A stretch of DNA of 57,593 bases from G963674685 sp964591275 (GTDB lineage: Bacteria > Lernaellota > Lernaellaia > JACKCT01). Numbering within the stretch: the first letter of the stretch is position 1; every line of letters starts with the position of its first letter. The DNA is taken from NCBI GenBank assembly GCA_964591275.1, contig CAZQAE010000031.1, forward strand, positions 1 through 57,593. Direction: 5' to 3'. Below the pieces are notes generated by a model. That model did no database searches and was not told where the DNA came from. It saw only the letters and a program-made list of their open reading frames with translations. A program made the position numbers and the translations under genes. This document shows, piece after piece, positions 33,423 to 42,236 of the stretch.

Positions 33423-35261
33423 CTATGGATCGGAATATATTGTTTTGTTGCAATTGGCAAAGCCATCAAGAGAGGATGGTTGATTTTCAGCCTCCCAAGA
33501 TATATTGGGTATTTCCACTTCGCCTGAAGTTGGATGTATATATGCCATCCCACAAGTGAATTTTTTAACCCTTATTCGACAAGACTGATTGCCGCCGAGT
33601 CCTTCAAATGTATTTTGAAAAGACCTTTCATTAAAAATATCGTCTTCCCATTGGGCAAAAAAGGTTCCGTGGCCACTTTGATTGATTTTTGCGTAAAATC
33701 CTTTAGGCAAGTGCCGCAAATACTTATATAGTGTATTACTATAATGGTAACACATATTTCGATTCTTGAAATATCTCCAGGGATCTGATGAGCCCCAATC
33801 CTCAAATAGATCAAAATATATTGCTTCATGCATCCAGTAGGTCGTTTTCTGAATTGCCCATATCGCAGTATCCCCACACCAGGATACTGGCCTGGCGCCG
33901 TAAAATGGAACCGGTCCATCCGGATAAAACAGTTCCCATTGGCCAGGCCTCCTTAAAGACAAGCATTGCCCAATCTGACTGGCAAGAAATGTGATCGGCA
34001 CATCAATTTCAGGACGCACAGCCAAGCCGATATGCTCCATTCTACGTTTCTCAATATGATCATCCAATTTGTATTCCGGCAGTCCAGCCGATCCCCCAAT
34101 GACAATTGGGGTTGTAAATTCCTCTTTGCATATTTCCTGGTCATTCAGAACAACTCTTATCCCTTTAGCGCGTATCTGATTTCCAGAATCCATCGTAATT
34201 TTCATGTGGTCAAAAACCTCTGTGTCTCTTGACCTAAAGACACCAGATGTTATGCAATCGCATAAAGCCGGCGCACTTGTTTCATCTGGATTCCCGTTTG
34301 TATTAAACCAATGAAAATAAATCGAGAACCACCTACTTATATCCATGTTCATCATAGCATGTGCTAAAGCCGTTGCCCAATTACTGCTGTTTGGGTGGCT
34401 GCTATTATTGTATAACCAAGAAAAGTCAAACTTAAATTCATCTTTAATATTTTTATAGTTGTAACAAAAATATGCACTAGTTTGGCCCATCTGCGCATTT
34501 CCGAAATGTATATGCCCAAATTGCCAGTCCATTCCATTCGGCGGTGAAATTGAGTCATCAATGTCAAACGATATATAGGAATTCCCAACAAAACCATAAT
34601 ACCACGGAGGATACTTTCTCACGATCTGAGAAGGCAAATCCAAGTCAGGATATTCATTATCGTTTAAGGTAGAAATTTTGTTTGATATAGTGGAGGCAAT
34701 TCTCGAACTTTTCATATCATGTGCATACTTATGGATTTTACTAAGAGTGCGCTCAACCTTATCTGGATTAGCAATATACACTTTATATATTATTGAGCTT
34801 TCTTTTTCAATCTCGCTATCACCATATCGCAACGATAATCGATTTTTAGATTTTATTGTGCATAATTGAAGATTTCCATCATGGTCAATGCTATAGAGCA
34901 GTTTTATATTTGGCTTTCGCTTGAAAATCGGTAAAGAGCTTGGCATAATTTGCTTCCATACCAATCTTCGACGGGTAATGTAAACATTCTCTTTTACGTT
35001 TTTCAACTTGTTTAAAGGAACGAAAGGTAGCTTTTCTGACAATTGGCTCGCAGGAACCAATGGACTACCCTTTGTCGAATCACGCTTATACGCAGTCAAC
35101 GGCGAATCCTTCGGAACTATTTTGGCCGGTTCTAATCCGTCTTTGCGTGGCCCTGGTTTCCAGGGAACCAGCGGCGTGTCTTTCGGAACAACCTTCAGAG
35201 GCTTATAGGGGCTGTTCTTGGAATCAACGACATTTCCGGAAAATGTTTTGTCTCTCGTCAT
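33423..35261 (-). CDS. Large AT-rich orphan gene, possible papain-like C-terminal domain
   Basis: The 612-residue protein has no signal peptide. Residues 1-75 hold Pro/Lys-rich repeats (KVVPKDTPLVPWK, KIVPKDSPLTAYK, KGSPLVPASQ). The middle, rich in Trp, Tyr and Asn, has no motif I can name. Near the C-terminus PVSWCGDTAIWAIQ and, about 80 residues later, SGHGTFFAQW look like the Cys and His blocks of CHAP/NlpC-type peptidases. This is an inference by eye. Codons rich in A and T and the lack of relatives suggest transfer. The next gene starts 9 bp downstream. The ATG at 35261 has GAGG 11 bases before it; a GTG 12 bases earlier is also possible. Confidence 0.6.
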   Translation of the reverse strand: MTRDKTFSGNVVDSKNSPYKPLKVVPKDTPLVPWKPGPRKDGLEPAKIVPKDSPLTAYKRDSTKGSPLVPASQLSEKLPFVPLNKLKNVKENVYITRRRLVWKQIMPSSLPIFKRKPNIKLLYSIDHDGNLQLCTIKSKNRLSLRYGDSEIEKESSIIYKVYIANPDKVERTLSKIHKYAHDMKSSRIASTISNKISTLNDNEYPDLDLPSQIVRKYPPWYYGFVGNSYISFDIDDSISPPNGMDWQFGHIHFGNAQMGQTSAYFCYNYKNIKDEFKFDFSWLYNNSSHPNSSNWATALAHAMMNMDISRWFSIYFHWFNTNGNPDETSAPALCDCITSGVFRSRDTEVFDHMKITMDSGNQIRAKGIRVVLNDQEICKEEFTTPIVIGGSAGLPEYKLDDHIEKRRMEHIGLAVRPEIDVPITFLASQIGQCLSLRRPGQWELFYPDGPVPFYGARPVSWCGDTAIWAIQKTTYWMHEAIYFDLFEDWGSSDPWRYFKNRNMCYHYSNTLYKYLRHLPKGFYAKINQSGHGTFFAQWEDDIFNERSFQNTFEGLGGNQSCRIRVKKFTCGMAYIHPTSGEVEIPNISWEAENQPSSLDGFANCNKTIYSDP

Positions 35262-35369
35262 CCTTCTTGTCACCTCATAAACACATCATACCATAAATGG
35301 ACCACACGCAGGCAAAATATTTCAAGGCGACGGGGAGAGGGGAAAAGGCCCCGCCGCCCAAACAGAAAT

Positions 35370-36386
35370 TTAACTGATGGCTATCGCACCTTCCTCGGTT
35401 TTGGCGACAATCTGTTGCCCGGTCGGAATCGTGTCCTTTCCGTCATTGACGGTCGCGTCAGCGAAGGATGTGTTTTCCGCGCCGGAGAAAATCGACTGCG
35501 ACTCCACGACAACTCCGAAATACTGCTTGCTGCGATAAGCCGTCTCGTTGACAATGCGCACGTGCGCGATATCGATGTCGTCGTCCACGAACCACGCATC
35601 CTCGATGTCAATCGAGGAATTCATTCTTATGAGAATCGCCGTGTATTTCAGGATCTCAATGGTGGTGCGGATGTCGGTGACGTATTTCAACGAGTCGTCT
35701 CGCCATGCCTGAAAAACAACCGTGGAACTCTGAGTAGCCACGATGCCGATGCGCAAATTGTCCGCCACGTAGTTCGCGCCGATCAGACTGAGAACCGAAC
35801 GATAGGATGCAACGACACCCACTTTGTTGTGATAGAAAAAGCAATTGTTGGCATAGGCATTGCTCAGAAAGCTCACCAAGAGACCGTTCAATTCTCCTTG
35901 ACTGAACGCGCAGTAATAAAAAGTTGCGCTGCTATGTTCCGTCACGTGCACAATCACCATTTCATTGTCGTCGGACTTTCGAAAATCCAAACCCTTGAAA
36001 GTGAGGTTCTTTGTGTCTTCAACGTTGAAAGGCGGAACGATACACGGCTTGTCTGCAGTCGGGTCCCAGCTTCCGCCTTCGTTGTAGGGATCGTCGTCGC
36101 TTTCGTAGTTGCTCTGATTCCAGGTTTCCGCCTGAATGGTCAGCGTGGCGTCCATCTCGAAATTGAGAGAATTCATGTTGACCTTGCCGCTGGTTTCCAG
36201 GTAGGTTTCCGGCGTTGCGACTGTTCCGGCGAGATTGATTGTAACCTCATCGTCGATGGGTTCGGCAAGAGCCTCGATCATGGCTGAGATATGCTGCTTG
36301 GGTCCGCTGGGCGCGCCGGGAGTGCTGGTGGTTCCGTCCCAAGCGTCATCGCCGCTGTCATAGTCCACGTAATAATCGACCGCCAT
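35370..36386 (-). CDS. Right-handed beta-helix repeat protein
   Basis: The 338-residue product begins MAVDYYVDYDSGDDAWDGT, a pattern (Tyr-Val-Asp, then Gly-Asp-Asp-x-x-Asp-Gly-Thr) typical of the first strand and cap of parallel beta-helix proteins of the pectate-lyase type. The body is made of short strands with turns such as AYANNCFFYHNKVGVVAS and SVLSLIGANYVADNLRIGIVA. No catalytic residues can be assigned and there is no signal peptide, so it may leave the cell by another route, or be phage- or surface-fibre-like. GGAG stands 6 bases before the ATG at 36386. Its predicted promoter carries a poly-C tract (separate entry). Confidence 0.7.
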   Translation of the reverse strand: MAVDYYVDYDSGDDAWDGTTSTPGAPSGPKQHISAMIEALAEPIDDEVTINLAGTVATPETYLETSGKVNMNSLNFEMDATLTIQAETWNQSNYESDDDPYNEGGSWDPTADKPCIVPPFNVEDTKNLTFKGLDFRKSDDNEMVIVHVTEHSSATFYYCAFSQGELNGLLVSFLSNAYANNCFFYHNKVGVVASYRSVLSLIGANYVADNLRIGIVATQSSTVVFQAWRDDSLKYVTDIRTTIEILKYTAILIRMNSSIDIEDAWFVDDDIDIAHVRIVNETAYRSKQYFGVVVESQSIFSGAENTSFADATVNDGKDTIPTGQQIVAKTEEGAIAIS

Positions 36387-36434
36387 GGAAAACTCCTTTG
36401 CTTTAAATTCAGATTTTCGCTTCAGATTGGCACG

Positions 36435-36470
36435 ATAGTAGCTGGGGGGGGGGGGGGTAAAAGATGTCAA
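36435..36470 (-). promoter_or_regulatory. Promoter with C14 tract between -35 and -10
   Basis: On the minus strand TTGACA (36470-36465) is followed by tcttttа-type sequence, fourteen C (36457-36444) and TACTAT (36440-36435). The spacer is 24 bp with 14 C; loss of seven C would give the ideal 17. Homopolymers at this place change length by slippage and switch promoters on and off in several pathogens. The start codon of the beta-helix gene is 48 bp further. The rest of the 36471-36799 gap shows no gene. Confidence 0.5.
36444..36457. repeat. Homopolymer of 14 G (C on the minus strand)
   Basis: This is by far the longest G run I saw in the window. Its true length may vary between cells or be misread by sequencing. 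Confidence 0.9.
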
Positions 36471-36799
36471 GCAAAAAAATGAAAATAAATTGGGTACGCC
36501 CATTCTTACCGTTATTTGCAGAGCGAAATATTTTGGGTTTTACAGAAGCAGATTCGTAGGCAGACGGTTTGTGGAATTGGGTGTCCCCGATTATCTGAGA
36601 ACAAACGAAGCCAGATTCACTCCTGCACGGTTGGCTCGTGCTTCGAAGGGTGGCGGGCGACTGCGCCACATTCTTGCTTCTGGCTTCTAAATAATACTTC
36701 TTACCTGAAAATCTCTTTGGCTGGATAAAGTTCTCCATTCCCTTTATTATACCTGCTGTTCGTGAAGCGGATTCTTATGGATGCCGGCCGGGGGTCGAT

Positions 36800-38062
36800 G
36801 TGAAATATTTTAGCTCCCTATGCGTGATCGCTATTGTTGTCGCGGCAGCGGCCTGGGCGACGGCGGGGCAGATCAACGTCCCGGCGGAGTTTGGACTCAC
36901 GGCTCGCGGCATCGGCATGGGAAACGCCATGACGGCTGTTGCCGACGATACGGGACTTGTCTATCACAACCCGGCGGCCATGGCGGCCATGACAAATTCC
37001 CATTTCGGATTCTCATACCTTTTCGCCAAACCAAATTTCCAGGGTGGTCAAAAAGGCGAGTTGAAGGAGTTTACGGAATCCAACAACATCCTTCTCAACA
37101 CGCTTGTTCTTGATTTGAGTCGCCTTCTCCGCAGCCGCAGGCCCTTTGCCGCGGGGTTATTTGTCGATTTTGACAGAAACGGTCGGCAACTCATGTACTT
37201 TAGCGACGCCCGTTTCGATGACGGTCGTTTCTACAGATATGGTCGGGCCAGCACGGTCGGGATTGCGTCGGTGGCGCTTGGCGTTACGGATTGGCTCAAT
37301 ATCGGCGGCGGTGTTTTGGCGATGCAGCACAGTTTTGTGGATTATCAATATCGCACGGACCTGGTCGGCAATTCCGAACTTGAAGGCATCGCGCGCGAGG
37401 ACCGACTCAATTACTCGCCGATTCTTTCCCTATTCCTGGATTTTCAAAGTGTCGACATCGGTCTGACCTATCGGGGAGAAAACTACTCGCGCGTCGGCGA
37501 GGTCACTATCGAGTCGGAAGCAACCGTCGGCGAGGCCGATCTGACATCCATCCCCATTTCCATGCAGTTTCAGGATTCCTATGCGCCACAAAACATTGCG
37601 GTCGGCGTATCCCTGAAACCGCTTGATGATCTGAAAATCTCCCTGGACGGCACATGGTATAATTGGGGACGCTTTGACGATCAGGTCGCCGAAAATGATT
37701 CGCCGAGGCAAGATGTCGACCTGGATTTTGTCGATGTGTATTCACCAAGATTGGGGCTGGAGTATTTTTTGGCGAAAAGTCTGCCTCTGCGCGCCGGATA
37801 CGGATATCTGCCCACGCCGATGCGAAAGCCGGGAAGCAACCGGCACATATATCTCGACAATAACCGGCACGTCATGTCGCTGGGGCTCGGATATCTTTTT
37901 ACTGATTTGCCTCCTTTTGAGTTGCCGCTGTCGCTTGACGTGGCATTTGTGCACCAATATCTCACCCCGTCCACTTACGACAGCGCGGATGATGAGGCGA
38001 CGGAGTTTCAAAGCAAAGGCAATCTCAATGGCGGCATCGTTTCGCTGACATTTCGCTTTTAA
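36800..38062 (+). CDS. FadL/OmpP1/TodX-type outer-membrane protein
   Basis: Proteins of this family form 14-stranded barrels that let hydrophobic compounds (fatty acids, aromatics) cross the outer membrane. The 420-residue product has a cleaved signal peptide (about 22 residues, ATAGQ) and the family's N-terminal hatch signature: FGLTARGIGMGNAMTAVADD, then VYHNPAAMAAM. Alternating beta strands fill the rest, and it ends in the aromatic SLTFRF needed for insertion by BAM. Translation starts at GTG, with a G-rich sequence upstream. It is first in a set of three plus-strand genes (gap of 9 bp to the next), so the porin and the lipoprotein may work together at the outer membrane. Confidence 0.85.
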   Translation: MKYFSSLCVIAIVVAAAAWATAGQINVPAEFGLTARGIGMGNAMTAVADDTGLVYHNPAAMAAMTNSHFGFSYLFAKPNFQGGQKGELKEFTESNNILLNTLVLDLSRLLRSRRPFAAGLFVDFDRNGRQLMYFSDARFDDGRFYRYGRASTVGIASVALGVTDWLNIGGGVLAMQHSFVDYQYRTDLVGNSELEGIAREDRLNYSPILSLFLDFQSVDIGLTYRGENYSRVGEVTIESEATVGEADLTSIPISMQFQDSYAPQNIAVGVSLKPLDDLKISLDGTWYNWGRFDDQVAENDSPRQDVDLDFVDVYSPRLGLEYFLAKSLPLRAGYGYLPTPMRKPGSNRHIYLDNNRHVMSLGLGYLFTDLPPFELPLSLDVAFVHQYLTPSTYDSADDEATEFQSKGNLNGGIVSLTFRF

Positions 38063-38071
38063 GGATCAGCC

Positions 38072-40741
38072 ATGATGCAACGAAATGTCCTGCTCTTTAT
38101 GTTGATGTTGGCGGTCCTTTGTCTGGGTGCGTGCGGGGATGACGAGGAATTGTCCGGTGATGTTGCCGAGGAGCCATTCGCTCTGAAAAGCACGATTCCA
38201 CGGGGCGGCGCGGACGGCGTCGATATCACTTCCTCTGTGGTTTTTCATTTCAATAAATGGATTGACTTGGAAAGTGCCACTGCCGCCTGGGCTGAAATTT
38301 ATGCCATGGATTCAGACGGCGCGACGGCACCCGTTGAAAGCGAGATATTGGTCAGCGGGTCGAATGTCATTTGCAAGCCGACCGGGAAGTTAGCGGCCGG
38401 CATTCGTTATATGGCCACGGCTTCGCGCTCCATACGTGACACGCATGGGGCGGCGCCAATTCAAAACGCTGCGCAGATGTCGATAATTTTCAAAACAGGC
38501 GGCGGAGCTTCCAAAGGCGGCATTCAACCGCTTGTCGCCGGCATCAGGCCTGCGGATTCCGCTGATGTGTTCGACTGGACGTCTTTCCATATTGATTTTT
38601 CAGAACCGATTGATTCCCAAAAGACAATTTACGGCGATCAAATTCTTCTGAGAAAAGGAGGGACAAATTCACCCGTGCCTTCGCAGATGTTTCTCAAAGG
38701 CACAAAGGTCACAATCGATCCGGATTCCGACCTGATCCCCGGCGAGTCCTACGAGTTGGTCGTTTTAGACCATCTTCGGGACGCATACGGTGATATTATT
38801 GCAGGCGGATACAATTTTCGCTTTGAGGTTATGGATTCCAATCCGCGCAAAAAACTCGTTTTGGATTTGTGTCCGACGCGAGGGGGAGCGTCGGGATGCA
38901 ATCCCGAGTCAACGGATGCTGCGATGGCAGGCTCGATGTACACGGTTGAAAGGACTAATTCGCTTGTAATGGAATCGCGCCTTTTCGGTCGTGTGGAGTT
39001 TTATTTGTCGGGACTTCTTGAAATGGAAGTCGGCAACATGAAGATCGATTCTTCAAAGATTCCCGTTGTAATGAGAAAAGGCCAGCGGATCTTTGCCGAT
39101 CCCGTTGCCTCCAATGATCCTAATGTTATTAGCGGTCAATTGGCGGCGGATCAGATCAGCTTGATTCTGCTTTCCGACGCGCATGGATTTATTACAGACG
39201 GTGCTTTGGGCGAAATATCATTCGACATGGAAATGAACTTTGGGATGAACTCGAAGGATCAGGCGCAAAACGCTCTGACGGGCGCCTGCATGTCCGTTAT
39301 TCTATTGAGCGGCCAGATCGCTGTGGATAGCGCCGGTCGCCTCAGGCTGGAAACCGCCGGTTATTCTTCGATCCAAATGTTTTCGGACACGGTGAAATTG
39401 ACCTTTTCCATTTCCGCGCTTTCGACCGACGAAAACCTGCTTCGCCTTTTAGACAATGAGTCTCCTCGCATCCTGTCGTCGTATCCGAAGAACTACGAAA
39501 GCCATTTCCCCCTTGGCAAAAGACTGTCGTTGATTTTCAACGAACCTATTGACCCTGTCGGCATCGGCGAGCAAGTCGCCTTGCTGGATGAAAACAATGT
39601 TCCCATAAACGGTCGAGCCTTTTGGGAAGCCTCCGTACTTCATTTTGTTCCTTCCGCCGCCTTGCAACCGAATACGGAGTATCGATTCAAACTTAGCGAA
39701 AATGTTTCCGACTTACTGGGCAACCGCATCGGCGAGGGAAACGGCGTCTATTTCAAAACCGGCCCGACGGAAGCGACATCCGCCGCGCCGCTCATTGCGA
39801 CACTTGATCCACCGCCCGATTCAATCTTTGACCGGCCGGGCAATTTTCCTGTTGCAATTCACTTTACGCAACTCATGGACAAAGCTTCCATAATTTTGGG
39901 CGACAGCATCAGAATCCAAGACGTGGAGACTAGCAAGGATGTCCCGGGCGTACTGGATGTCACATGGTACGAAGCCACATTTTGGCCCAATGAGGGATTT
40001 GAACCCGAGCGCGCCTATCGTCTGACGATAAGCGATGAGATTCGAAACTATATTGGCGTGAAGTTGGATATCGACGGCGGCGGGGCAGCCTCGTCAGATG
40101 AATCCATCATTTCCCTGTTGGTATTTGAATTTCGTGTGAGCAAGCACGATGACAAAATGTTGCCCATTGTTTTCCAGATTAATCCCGCAACGGACGCGGA
40201 CGGTTCAGGGTTGGTCGATCCGGGCGAAACGCCATACGAATCCAACGTGATGACTTTCCGGCCGCAGATGATGTTCCCGGCGCCTTCCCATTTGACAGGG
40301 CAATTCATTGTCTATTTTGGTCCAAAATATTATGCGGAAAATTTCACTCTAAGATCGATTGTCATCCCGGATGGGATTCGCCTTTTCGGAACGAGCATAA
40401 CGACGCCGCAACTGCCCATTATCGGTGCGCCGGAAACAGGGCGGATCGACCTGGAAATCATTGAGGCGGTTGCCGCAACAATGGGTGCGGATGAATACGG
40501 CAGCGGGTTGACTCCGCTTTCGCTCAAGAGTGCCTTTTTCGTCAAAGACGAAGATTTGAATGAAATGTTCAGCCATGAGTACGTCATTGAGGGCGGCATC
40601 GCATTTGCTTTTGATGAAATGGGTCGACTGACGTGCGCCTTTAGCGGCAAAGGGGCTCTGACATACCGCTATCCCATCATTAATTTCACTGTGCCATTGA
40701 CCGTTGAGACTGCTATAAACGCTTCGAGCATTATAAAGTAA
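38072..40741 (+). CDS. Large lipoprotein with SbsA/Big_5 Ig-like domains
   Basis: The 889-residue product has a lipoprotein signal with lipobox LGAC (Cys21), followed by an acidic stretch (GDDEELSGD). At least four Big_5 Ig-like domains can be seen from their first strands: STIPRGGADGVDITSSVVFHF at the start (20-residue part), IRPADSADVFDWTSFHIDFSEPI, SSYPKNYESHFPLGKRLSLIF and LDPPPDSIFDRPGNFPVAIHF. A C-terminal region of about 230 residues is not assigned. Such proteins are usually exposed on the cell surface and bind or scaffold. AAGGA precedes the ATG. It lies 9 bp after the FadL-like gene and 10 bp before the next gene. Confidence 0.8.
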   Translation: MMQRNVLLFMLMLAVLCLGACGDDEELSGDVAEEPFALKSTIPRGGADGVDITSSVVFHFNKWIDLESATAAWAEIYAMDSDGATAPVESEILVSGSNVICKPTGKLAAGIRYMATASRSIRDTHGAAPIQNAAQMSIIFKTGGGASKGGIQPLVAGIRPADSADVFDWTSFHIDFSEPIDSQKTIYGDQILLRKGGTNSPVPSQMFLKGTKVTIDPDSDLIPGESYELVVLDHLRDAYGDIIAGGYNFRFEVMDSNPRKKLVLDLCPTRGGASGCNPESTDAAMAGSMYTVERTNSLVMESRLFGRVEFYLSGLLEMEVGNMKIDSSKIPVVMRKGQRIFADPVASNDPNVISGQLAADQISLILLSDAHGFITDGALGEISFDMEMNFGMNSKDQAQNALTGACMSVILLSGQIAVDSAGRLRLETAGYSSIQMFSDTVKLTFSISALSTDENLLRLLDNESPRILSSYPKNYESHFPLGKRLSLIFNEPIDPVGIGEQVALLDENNVPINGRAFWEASVLHFVPSAALQPNTEYRFKLSENVSDLLGNRIGEGNGVYFKTGPTEATSAAPLIATLDPPPDSIFDRPGNFPVAIHFTQLMDKASIILGDSIRIQDVETSKDVPGVLDVTWYEATFWPNEGFEPERAYRLTISDEIRNYIGVKLDIDGGGAASSDESIISLLVFEFRVSKHDDKMLPIVFQINPATDADGSGLVDPGETPYESNVMTFRPQMMFPAPSHLTGQFIVYFGPKYYAENFTLRSIVIPDGIRLFGTSITTPQLPIIGAPETGRIDLEIIEAVAATMGADEYGSGLTPLSLKSAFFVKDEDLNEMFSHEYVIEGGIAFAFDEMGRLTCAFSGKGALTYRYPIINFTVPLTVETAINASSIIK

Positions 40742-40751
40742 TGGAAGATTA

Positions 40752-41741
40752 ATGTCGCGTCGGATTCTGATCCTTATCCCCGTTGTACTGATCGTCTTCG
40801 TGGCTGGCGCCAATATTGTCGGATACCTTTTTTGGCCGGATGATTCGCACGAGTATTCCTACGTTCCTTGTCGGCGGGATTTTGCGCCGGGTGCCGATGT
40901 TGAAGTGACTCTGACGCAAAAGCTCGGCTGGATGGGCTTGTCGCTATCTGTTCCAAGCGCCATCGGACCTTATCAGCTCGTTGCGGCTTATCCTGAAGAA
41001 ATGTCTCTCCTTTACCGATCAAAGTCCAAAGGGCGGTTGCTTTTTCAGATTAGCGCTGTTCCCCAGCGAGAGCGGCTGGCCGTTGTCGCCCGCTTTCCGG
41101 AATCCTTTATTTTAAATTCAAGATTTGCTCCGAACATGGTGGCCAGAGCCATGTGCATGGACAACAAATTCCGGTGGTCCCTGAATCCCGTATATGCCAT
41201 CGCACAGCCTGCCCTGATCGGACTTAGGGGTATGGCGCTCAAAGCGCAGTCGGGTGTTAGACCCATATGGACAGCGGTGCAAATGAAGGGAAAGCAGGTG
41301 CAAGCTTGGAGCGTATTCGCGGAACCGGAGCGTCCCAATCGACTTTACTCGATAGCCGTATCTGAATCGGGATCGTCCGCGCAGCTTCGCGTCGTATTCA
41401 ATCCCGTCATCGGAGGCGCCGATGAACTCACGGCTACGCTGGTTGGATTGCTGCGTTTTGAGCCGGGTCCGAAAAAGATTCCCGACAATGTCTGTCGTGG
41501 CCTGGCGGAGTTGTCCGGTGAATGCCAGGCTGCCCTGGTCGCTCGGATGCTGCACGAAAAAGACGCACTTGATCACGCAGCTCGTCTCCTGGGCGTCTAT
41601 AGGGCTACGGCTGACGTGACAGGAGCGCAAGCCCTCCTGGATTTCTATCGCGCCGGACGATTTCTTCACCGGGATATTCGGGAGTTTTACCAACGGGTTC
41701 AAAAAGAATTTTCTTTGACGGATGCATCAGATGCCGGGTAG
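40752..41741 (+). CDS. Membrane-anchored protein of unknown function
   Basis: The product has 329 residues with one N-terminal membrane segment (ILILIPVVLIVFVAGANIVGYLF is longer than needed for a signal and has no cleavage site or lipobox). The remainder is periplasmic, with mixed alpha and beta character. The last 110 residues are helical (CQAALVARMLHEKDALDHAARLLG) and may hold TPR-like pairs. I do not recognise a family. GGAAG is 4 bases before the ATG, and the gene is third in the operon with the FadL-like porin and the Ig-like lipoprotein, so it probably acts in the same envelope function. Confidence 0.7.
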   Translation: MSRRILILIPVVLIVFVAGANIVGYLFWPDDSHEYSYVPCRRDFAPGADVEVTLTQKLGWMGLSLSVPSAIGPYQLVAAYPEEMSLLYRSKSKGRLLFQISAVPQRERLAVVARFPESFILNSRFAPNMVARAMCMDNKFRWSLNPVYAIAQPALIGLRGMALKAQSGVRPIWTAVQMKGKQVQAWSVFAEPERPNRLYSIAVSESGSSAQLRVVFNPVIGGADELTATLVGLLRFEPGPKKIPDNVCRGLAELSGECQAALVARMLHEKDALDHAARLLGVYRATADVTGAQALLDFYRAGRFLHRDIREFYQRVQKEFSLTDASDAG

Positions 41742-41776
41742 TCGCCGTATTAAAATTGCGATGTAGGCAAATTTAA

Positions 41777-42148
41777 TTAACCGATGCCAAAAGGAAGAAG
41801 ATGCATAAGGACGAATGTGAAGAAAATGAAAGACAGTATGAAGAGACTCAGAACGCCGGCGGTGATATGCGCCGCTTTCCCATTCGTGCTGAAATCCGGT
41901 TTTGCCGAGACAAAGCCCGCGTAAACCAGGAGAATGAAGGCCACGGTCAGCGCAATGCGTTGCGTAGGAACACTGTCTTGAAACTGAAAGAGAATAAAGT
42001 AAAGACAGTACAGAAAATTGACCAAAGTTCCACAGGAACGGTGCAGGATTTTTAGAACCTGGTTGTCGCGAATAACCAGTTTGGCGAATCCGGTTGCAAT
42101 GCCGACAACGAGAGCAAAATATGCCAGCGATAAAAGGATTCTTCCCAA
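41777..42148 (-). CDS. Small four-helix membrane protein
   Basis: This 123-residue protein consists almost entirely of four hydrophobic helices (residues 2-22, 40-55, 66-83 and 95-118) with short charged loops, the third loop reading SAKPDFSTNGKAAH. It has no motif I recognise. It begins at a TTG supported by GAGG seven bases upstream. It lies 88 bp after the glycosyltransferase-like gene on the same strand and may belong to its transcript. Confidence 0.65.
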   Translation of the reverse strand: MGRILLSLAYFALVVGIATGFAKLVIRDNQVLKILHRSCGTLVNFLYCLYFILFQFQDSVPTQRIALTVAFILLVYAGFVSAKPDFSTNGKAAHITAGVLSLFILSFIFFTFVLMHLLPFGIG

Positions 42149-42236
42149 GCTATAGCCTCTTTAAATTATTGATGGTGGAAATTCCAGCAAAACACTCAGC
42201 AATATGGCCAAGGAGGCATTTTTTGGCAAGGGTGCT

